DNA from: an uncultured Rhodospirillales bacterium
GTDB taxonomy: Bacteria; Pseudomonadota; Alphaproteobacteria; Acetobacterales; Acetobacteraceae
Assembly: GCA_903844785.1 (NCBI GenBank)
Contig: CAIMVB010000059.1
Location: 1 to 9,559 of the forward strand
Length of the DNA stretch: 9,559 nt
Reading direction: 5' to 3'
Under the pieces are notes generated by a model. It saw only the letters and a program-made list of their open reading frames with translations. It did no database searches and was not told the origin of the DNA. A program made the translations under genes and the position numbers. Position 1 is the stretch's first letter; each line of letters opens with the position of its first letter. This document shows positions 4,951 to 9,559 of this stretch, piece by piece.

Positions 4951-6308
4951 GGCTTTCTTTCCAGCACAGCGCAGAAGAATCCATCCGTGCCATGAGCGCC
5001 CGGGGAAAGCCGCAGCCAAGGCCCAGCGCAAGGCTGACCCACGCCGGGGCGCAGGGCCGGCCAGAGCGCGTCAAGCGCGATCGGCGTGAAATCCGGGTGG
5101 CTCGCCAGAAAGCTTTCCATCCGCTCCTCATTCTCCGCAGGCAATACGGAACAGGTAGCGTAGACCAATCTGCCACCCGGGCGCACCAATTCTCTTGCCT
5201 TGTCGAGAATGTCATTTTGCACTGCAATAAGTTCGGCCAGATCCTCAGGCCGGGTGCGCAGCCTGGCATCTGGGTTGCGCCGCCAGGTGCCGGTGCCGGT
5301 GCAGGGGGCATCCACCAAAACACGATCAAAACTGCCGGCGCGGCGCTTGGCCCAGCGGTCCCCGGCGGTCAGCAAATGGCGCTCTGCATTATCCACCCCG
5401 GCGCGGCGGAAGCGCAAAGCCGCCCCTTCCAGCCGAGGAGCCGAGGTATCGCAGACGGTGATCTTGCCCCGATTGCCCATGGTGGCGGCCATGGCCAGCG
5501 CCTTGCCCCCGGCGCCGGCGCAGTAATCGGCAACCCGCATCCCAGGGCGCGCATCGGCCAAAAGCGCGATCAATTGGCTGCCTTCATCCTGCACTTCAAT
5601 CAAGCCAGCCTTGAAGGCGGCCGTGCCGGTGACCGGGCGGCGGGATGGGACGCGTAGCCCCCAGGGGGAAAAGGGCGTGGCTTCGGTCGCAATGCCCTCG
5701 GCCATCAGCGCGGCGGCGGCTTCTTCCCGCGTCCCGCGCAGCAGATTGGCGCGCAAATCAAGCGCGGCGGGCTGTTCCATGGCGGCGGCTTCTTCAGCCA
5801 GGGTCGCGCCAAACCGCGCCTGGAAATCGGCCAGCAGCCATTCCGGCAGGTTGAAGCGCACCGAATCCGGCATATCGGCATGCAATAGCGTGCGCCCGGC
5901 CATGATGCGGACAGCGCGGGCTTCCGCAGCATTAAGCGGCGCGGCGCCATAGCGTTCGCCCGAAAAGCCCCGTCCAATATCCGCTTCGGTCCATCGTGCC
6001 ACCAGCACCAGATAGTTCAGTAGCAGTAGCCGGGGGGTTGGTTCGGCCGGCAGGCGCGAAAGGTTCCAGATCAGCCGCAGCCTTTGCCGCACCGCGCCCC
6101 AGACCCATTCGGCGATGCTGCGCCGATCCCCGCCGCCAATAAAGCGCCGGGCACGGAAAAAATCGCTGGCCACGGCATCTGCGGGGCGGCGACGGGCATC
6201 GGGGGCAAAGCATTGGGCTTCGAGCACCGCGAGAAGCTCGATCGCCGCAGCAAGTCTGGCGGAAGGGGTCACGAGGGGGAGCATCGGGGCAGAAGCGCCG
6301 CGTGGCAA
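4947..6308 (-). CDS. RsmB/NOP-family rRNA cytosine-C5 methyltransferase
   Basis: A SAM-dependent RNA m5C methyltransferase, probably acting on 16S rRNA. From the TTG at 6308 it has 453 residues. The N-terminal helical region ('RPADAVASDFFRARRFIGGGDRRSIAEWVWG') is typical of alphaproteobacterial RsmB-like proteins. 'LIEVQDEGSQLIA' (237-249) precedes SAM motif I 'DYCAGAGGKALAMAA' (261-275). Motif IV 'DAPCTGTGTWRRNPD' carries Cys336 and motif VI 'VYATCSVLPAENEER' carries Cys386, so both cysteines used by this family are present. The start is uncertain: TTG 6308-6306 follows a purine run (AAGGGGGGAGGG), while ATG 6284 has no clear Shine-Dalgarno site; the ATG would remove eight residues. It overlaps the GNAT gene by 4 nt and diverges from the LLM gene. 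The exact target (C967 or another site) is not certain, so no symbol is given. Confidence 0.9.
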   Translation of the reverse strand: MPRGASAPMLPLVTPSARLAAAIELLAVLEAQCFAPDARRRPADAVASDFFRARRFIGGGDRRSIAEWVWGAVRQRLRLIWNLSRLPAEPTPRLLLLNYLVLVARWTEADIGRGFSGERYGAAPLNAAEARAVRIMAGRTLLHADMPDSVRFNLPEWLLADFQARFGATLAEEAAAMEQPAALDLRANLLRGTREEAAAALMAEGIATEATPFSPWGLRVPSRRPVTGTAAFKAGLIEVQDEGSQLIALLADARPGMRVADYCAGAGGKALAMAATMGNRGKITVCDTSAPRLEGAALRFRRAGVDNAERHLLTAGDRWAKRRAGSFDRVLVDAPCTGTGTWRRNPDARLRTRPEDLAELIAVQNDILDKARELVRPGGRLVYATCSVLPAENEERMESFLASHPDFTPIALDALWPALRPGVGQPCAGPWLRLSPGAHGTDGFFCAVLERKP

Positions 6309-6323
6309 GGCCCTCCCCCCTTC
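6309..6323 (-). promoter_or_regulatory. Purine-rich ribosome binding site supporting a TTG start of the rsmB-like gene
   Basis: On the minus strand GAAGGGGGGAGGGCC directly precedes TTG 6308-6306, with AAGG-type pairing at workable spacing. The in-frame ATG 24 nt further in has no comparable site, so this run favours the TTG. Confidence 0.45.
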
Positions 6324-6400
6324 ACCAACTGCGTCCGCTTGCTTTAGGCTTTGCGCCGAAACGGCGAAACAGATCGCCCAAAATGAATTGAGGAAGCGCC

Positions 6401-7510
6401 ATGCATCTTGGTCTTTTCATGATGCCACTCCATCCGCCGGAGCGGCCCATGCATGAAACTCTGGCAGAGGATACGGAAAAATCCCTGCTGGCAGATCGGC
6501 TTGGCTTTCAGGAGGTTTGGGTGGGGGAGCATTTTTCCGCGACATCCGAACCCATTGCCTCACCTTTGATGTTCATGGCGGGCTTGGTGCATCGCACGAG
6601 CCTGACTTTCGGCACGGGCGTGATCAATCTGCCGAACCATCACCCGGCGATTGTGGCGGCGGAAGTCGCGCAATTCGATCATATGGCGCAGGGGCGCTTC
6701 ATGATGGGGATTGGCGCGGGGGGCCTATCTTCGGATTTTGAGTTGTTTGGCGACATTGAGCCCAAGGAACGCGGCAAGCGTATGGTCGAATCGATTGAGA
6801 CCATCCAGCGCATCTGGGCCGCTGAGCCGCCTTATGATGTGGGCGGCGAAACCTGGCCGGTGAAGATTTCGCGCAATGTGCTGCCCAAATATGGCGTGGG
6901 TTTCATGCCTAAGCCCTTCCAGCCGGGCGGGCCTTCCATTCATGTCTCCGCGCGGTCCAAGGATTCGCAGGGTGTGGCACTCGCGGCCAAGCGGGGTTGG
7001 GGTGTGATCAGCGCCAATTTCGTGGCCCACCGCATCCTGGCCGGGCATTGGCAAAGCTTCGCCGCCGGTATGCGTGAAGCGGGCCAGGCGCCGGATGGGG
7101 CGCGCTGGCGCATGGCGCGGAATTTCGTGATTGCCGGGACCGATGCCGAAGCCCGCGCCCGCGCCACCGCGCCTGAAGGGGCGACGCGCTATTACTTCGA
7201 ATATCTTGGTAGTTTGGCGAAGCGCGCCGGGCTCGCCGCCACCATGACCCCGCGCGAGGATATGGACCATAACGCCGCCACACCTGAGGATATGATTGAT
7301 GCCTGCGTGATCGTCGGCAGCCCGCGCACAGTCTTGGACAAGCTGATCGCTCTGCGTGAGGAAGCTGGCCCTTATGGCCATGTGTTGATGGCGGGGCTTG
7401 ATTGGTCTGGCCCCAATGCTGCGTGGGAGGCTGAGAGCATGGCGCGCCTGGCGCAGGAAGTCATGCCAAGGTTGCGCCAGCATTTTGATCGGCGCGCGGC
7501 AGCGGAGTGA
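6401..7510 (+). CDS. LLM-class (luciferase-like) flavin-dependent monooxygenase
   Basis: A 369-residue TIM-barrel protein of the bacterial luciferase-like family. It has the family N-terminus 'MHLGLFMMPLHPPERP', the 'QEVWVGEHF' segment, 'LTFGTGVINLPNHHPAIVAAEVAQFDHMAQGRFMMGIGAGG' (strand/loop that contacts FMN, with the conserved His-Pro), and a late 'IDACVIVGSPRTVLDKL' followed by 'GHVLMAGLDW'. Members use reduced flavin and O2, usually supplied by a separate reductase, to oxygenate small organic molecules. This subgroup is often annotated as limonene 1,2-monooxygenase or alkanal monooxygenase, but the real substrate cannot be inferred. No flavin reductase gene is adjacent. ATG 6401 has GAGGAAG at 6390-6396. 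It is divergent from the rsmB-like gene, sharing a 92-bp intergenic region. Confidence 0.88.
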   Translation: MHLGLFMMPLHPPERPMHETLAEDTEKSLLADRLGFQEVWVGEHFSATSEPIASPLMFMAGLVHRTSLTFGTGVINLPNHHPAIVAAEVAQFDHMAQGRFMMGIGAGGLSSDFELFGDIEPKERGKRMVESIETIQRIWAAEPPYDVGGETWPVKISRNVLPKYGVGFMPKPFQPGGPSIHVSARSKDSQGVALAAKRGWGVISANFVAHRILAGHWQSFAAGMREAGQAPDGARWRMARNFVIAGTDAEARARATAPEGATRYYFEYLGSLAKRAGLAATMTPREDMDHNAATPEDMIDACVIVGSPRTVLDKLIALREEAGPYGHVLMAGLDWSGPNAAWEAESMARLAQEVMPRLRQHFDRRAAAE

Positions 7511-7599
7511 ACCAAAAAAAGCGAAGCCGGGGCGTAGATTTCCACTAAGGGTGGCGATTCTTCAGAACTTTATTTACGAATCTCCGGTAGATTAAGGGC

Positions 7600-7914
7600 A
7601 TGACGAAAATCATCCCCGGCGGCATCAATGCCGCGATGAATGTGACGCTGAGCGGCATGCAGCGTGCCGTGGAGCGTCTGGAAATGGCGGCAATACGCCT
7701 TGCCAATACTGCCGCAGCGCCAGAAAGGCCTGTGTTTGTGCCCCCCATCCCGCGTGAGGGTATCGGCACCGGCATCGCCGCCATTCAAGGGCAGGAAGCC
7801 CTGGAAGCGGCCATGGTTGATGTCATGATCGCAAAACGCGCTTATGAGGCGAATGCCAAAGCGTTCCGTTTTATCTCGGCCGAGGAGGATTGGCCCTTTA
7901 GTCGTGGGTTCTAG
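7600..7914 (+). CDS. Miniature flagellar rod (FlgC-like) protein, stand-alone
   Basis: A 104-residue protein with both ends of a flagellar rod/hook protein and almost nothing between them. Residues 13-38 ('MNVTLSGMQRAVERLEMAAIRLANTA') resemble the N-terminal rod helix with its ANNIANAxT-type turn. Residues 66-95 ('EALEAAMVDVMIAKRAYEANAKAF') resemble the C-terminal rod domain of FlgC ('EMVxxMxAxRxYxANxxV'). Together these helices form the D0 coiled coil of axial flagellar proteins; here they are joined by about 30 Pro-rich residues, whereas FlgC is about 135. No other flagellar gene is present. The start is uncertain: ATG 7600 has AAGGG only one base upstream, and ATG 7636 would still keep the helix. 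It converges on prmA with 13 bp between stops. A degenerate FlgC relic and a genuine small protein are both possible. Confidence 0.7.
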   Translation: MTKIIPGGINAAMNVTLSGMQRAVERLEMAAIRLANTAAAPERPVFVPPIPREGIGTGIAAIQGQEALEAAMVDVMIAKRAYEANAKAFRFISAEEDWPFSRGF

Positions 7915-7927
7915 CCAAGCCTTCTGA

Positions 7928-8848
7928 TCAGCGTTTTCTAAGTACCAACGTGGTCCAAGGCCCGACATTTATTCTGCGTTCCAGCACCAGGCCCTGACGG
8001 CGATGCGCCGCCAGCACCATGCGCGCCTGCGTGCCGAGAAGCCCGGCCAAAATGGCCGTTCCCTGCGGTGCAAGATGCGCCGCCAATTCTCGCGCCATGG
8101 CGCAAAGCGGGCGCGCCAGGATATTGGCGAAAATCAGATCATAGCGCTTGCCCTGCAAACGCCGATCACGCCAACCATCGGCCAATAGGGCATGCATTTG
8201 GCGCGACAGACCATTGAGCCGCGCATTCTCCGCACAGATACGCACCGACCAGGGTTCGATATCAGTCGCCGTCACCGGCATGTGCAGAAGCTTCGCCGCC
8301 GCCATGGCCAGAATGCCGGAACCGCTGCCCAAATCCATGATCCGCCGAGGACAGCGATGCGCCATCGCCTCAAACGCCATCAGGCAACCTTGCGTCGAGG
8401 CATGTTCACCGGAACCAAAGGCAAGGCCCGCATCCAGCTTCAAGACCAACCGATCAAAACAGGGCAGATCCTGAACATGGGTCGGGCGGATCAGAAAGCG
8501 CTGTCCTATGCGTTGTTCCGGAAAGGCCTGCACGGTGCGCGCCAGCCAGCCATCCGCTTCCACCGGGGCAATGTGCAAAACGGGCAGCGCAATACCGGCC
8601 ACCATGGCGGCCAGCGCCAGCGCTGATTCCAATTCCTCCTGCGCTGCACCGGCTTCACGCACGCCTTCCACGCGCCAGGTATCGCTTGGTTCATCGCGGA
8701 AATAAGCGACCGTGCCGCAAACCTGCTGAAGTGCCGCTTCAAAAAACGGCAGCGCCTCATCGCTCAGGCCATCAATGCTGAGCGCTTCAAGCGGTTCGGC
8801 ACGGCGGCGGGAAAGCGCGCCAGCGCCATCGGGGCCGGAAGGGCGCAT
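7928..8848 (-). CDS. prmA: Ribosomal protein L11 methyltransferase
   Basis: A 306-residue SAM-dependent methyltransferase that trimethylates lysines and the N-terminus of ribosomal protein L11. The N-terminal part is the L11-recognition domain, with a 'PVLHIAPVEADGWLARTVQAFPEQRIGQRFLIRP' stretch. The linker signature 'LDAGLAFGSGEHASTQ' (138-153) is diagnostic for PrmA (consensus PGxAFGTGxHxTT; here Ser-Gly and Ala-Ser variants). 'IMDLGSGSGILAMAAAKL' is SAM motif I, 'ATDIEPWSV' binds the ribose, and 'ANILARPL' is the substrate-side loop. Its ATG shares its A with the TGA of the upstream uvrD gene (TGATG), with GGAG about 8 nt before it, so the two genes are probably translated in a coupled way. 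Confidence 0.93.
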   Translation of the reverse strand: MRPSGPDGAGALSRRRAEPLEALSIDGLSDEALPFFEAALQQVCGTVAYFRDEPSDTWRVEGVREAGAAQEELESALALAAMVAGIALPVLHIAPVEADGWLARTVQAFPEQRIGQRFLIRPTHVQDLPCFDRLVLKLDAGLAFGSGEHASTQGCLMAFEAMAHRCPRRIMDLGSGSGILAMAAAKLLHMPVTATDIEPWSVRICAENARLNGLSRQMHALLADGWRDRRLQGKRYDLIFANILARPLCAMARELAAHLAPQGTAILAGLLGTQARMVLAAHRRQGLVLERRINVGPWTTLVLRKR

Positions 8849-9559
8849 CAGGCTTTCTCCACAAAACGATCAATCAGACGCTTTTCGCCGGCCTTGTCGA
8901 AGTGCACATCCAGCCGATCATCTTCCACGCCCGTCACCTCGCCATAGCCGAATTTTTGATGAAAGACGCGATCGCCCTTGGCATAGCGCGCCGCGCTGGC
9001 CGGACGTTCCTTCACTTCCCAGGCGCCCGCTTCAATCACGCGCGGGCGCTGGCCGTAAAGCCCGCCGGAAGATGGGAAAACGCTGGCACTTCGCATCTCC
9101 CGCGCCGCATTGCCTTCCAGCTTGATTTCAGATGTCGGCAATTCATCCAAGAAGCGCGATGGGATGGAAGCCTGCCAATTGCCATAGATGCGCCGATTGG
9201 CGGCGTGGCTGATTACCGCGAAACGCCGCGCCCGCGTGATGCCAACATAGGCAAGGCGGCGTTCTTCTTCCAAGGCCTTGTCGCCGCCTTCTTCCAGGCT
9301 GCGCTGCGATGGGAAAACGCCTTCTTCCCATCCAGGCAGAAAGACGCGGTCGAATTCCAAGCCTTTCGCGCCATGCAAAGTCATGATGGAAACGCGCTGG
9401 CCTTCCGCCGCTTCGTCATTCTCCATCACCAGGGAGACGTGTTCCAGGAACCCACCAAGCGTTTCGTAATCCGCCATGGCGCGCAGCAATTCCTTGAGGT
9501 TATCAAGCCGCCCCGGGGCTTCCGGGCTGCGGTCTTGCTTCCACATATCGGTATAGCCG
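8848..9559 (-). CDS. uvrD: UvrD/PcrA superfamily 1 DNA helicase, C-terminal part (runs off the right edge)
   Basis: The last 236 or so residues of a UvrD/PcrA/Rep-type ATP-dependent 3'-5' DNA helicase used in nucleotide excision and mismatch repair. The visible part starts with '[25 protein letters not shown]' and continues with '[16 protein letters not shown]'. Helicase motif V is '[25 protein letters not shown]' and motif VI is '[16 protein letters not shown]' with the arginine finger region. The C-terminal tail '[30 protein letters not shown]' is the Tudor-like domain that lets UvrD/PcrA bind RNA polymerase. Helicase motifs I-IV lie outside the window. The stop codon overlaps the prmA start by one base. 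An apparent ATG at 9546 is internal, not the start. Confidence 0.93.
   Translation of the reverse strand, partial: GYTDMWKQDRSPEAPGRLDNLKELLRAMADYETLGGFLEHVSLVMENDEAAEGQRVSIMTLHGAKGLEFDRVFLPGWEEGVFPSQRSLEEGGDKALEEERRLAYVGITRARRFAVISHAANRRIYGNWQASIPSRFLDELPTSEIKLEGNAAREMRSASVFPSSGGLYGQRPRVIEAGAWEVKERPASAARYAKGDRVFHQKFGYGEVTGVEDDRLDVHFDKAGEKRLIDRFVEKA

Noticed and set aside
4899..5657. 252-residue plus-strand open frame opposite the rsmB-like gene
   Set aside because: Antisense to a complete RsmB/NOP-family gene; composition is typical of a shadow frame.
6354..6366. CGCCG-AAA-CGGCG inverted repeat upstream of the LLM gene as an operator or terminator
   Set aside because: Only 5-bp arms in GC-rich sequence; too likely by chance to report as a feature.
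6725..7483. 252-residue minus-strand open frame opposite the LLM monooxygenase
   Set aside because: Antisense to a full-length recognised gene, with no domain signature of its own.
7511..7599. Promoter or sigma54 site in front of the mini rod gene
   Set aside because: No GG-N10-GC pair in proper context and no convincing -35/-10 pair could be found.

Overview
The window reads as ordinary chromosomal sequence of a GC-rich alphaproteobacterium. Close protein resemblance to alphaproteobacterial families, the rsmB-like/guaA neighbourhood and a palindromic repeat resembling one common in rhizobia all point that way. Acetobacteraceae/Rhodospirillales is my best guess, made from memory and not by search. 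There are no rRNA or tRNA genes, no insertion sequences, no CRISPR array and no phage genes. The longest stretch without a gene is about 200 bp.

Layout. 1-377 (-): 5' part of a CPA2/Kef-type cation:proton antiporter, running off the left edge. 440-790 (-): an ArsC/Spx-fold YffB protein. 883-1755 (+): a YghU-type glutathione transferase/disulfide reductase, divergent from yffB. 1756-1899: an AT-rich leader with a good sigma70-like -10 box and a 13-bp inverted repeat whose right arm covers the next start codon. 1900-2469 (+): a twin-arginine (Tat) signal-bearing beta-carbonic anhydrase-like protein. 2521-2580: two hairpins between convergent genes. 2579-4159 (-): guaA, GMP synthase. 4208-4373: three tandem copies of a palindromic extragenic element. 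4372-4950 (-): a GNAT acetyltransferase. 4947-6308 (-): an RsmB/NOP-family rRNA m5C methyltransferase. 6401-7510 (+): a luciferase-like (LLM) flavin monooxygenase. 7600-7914 (+): a miniature flagellar rod (FlgC-like) protein. 7928-8848 (-): prmA, ribosomal protein L11 methyltransferase. 8848-9559 (-): the 3' part of a uvrD/pcrA helicase, running off the right edge.

How the genes fit together. The minus-strand block rsmB-like > GNAT > (repeat array) > guaA looks like a transcription unit, with a 4-nt ATGA overlap between the first two genes. uvrD > prmA overlap by one base (TGATG). The left end groups three genes with possible thiol or glutathione links: a Kef-type antiporter, YffB and YghU. 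None of the genes forms a recognisable new defence or mobile system. The parts most worth a second look are the carbonic anhydrase with its structured leader, the tandem palindromic repeats, and the stand-alone mini rod protein.
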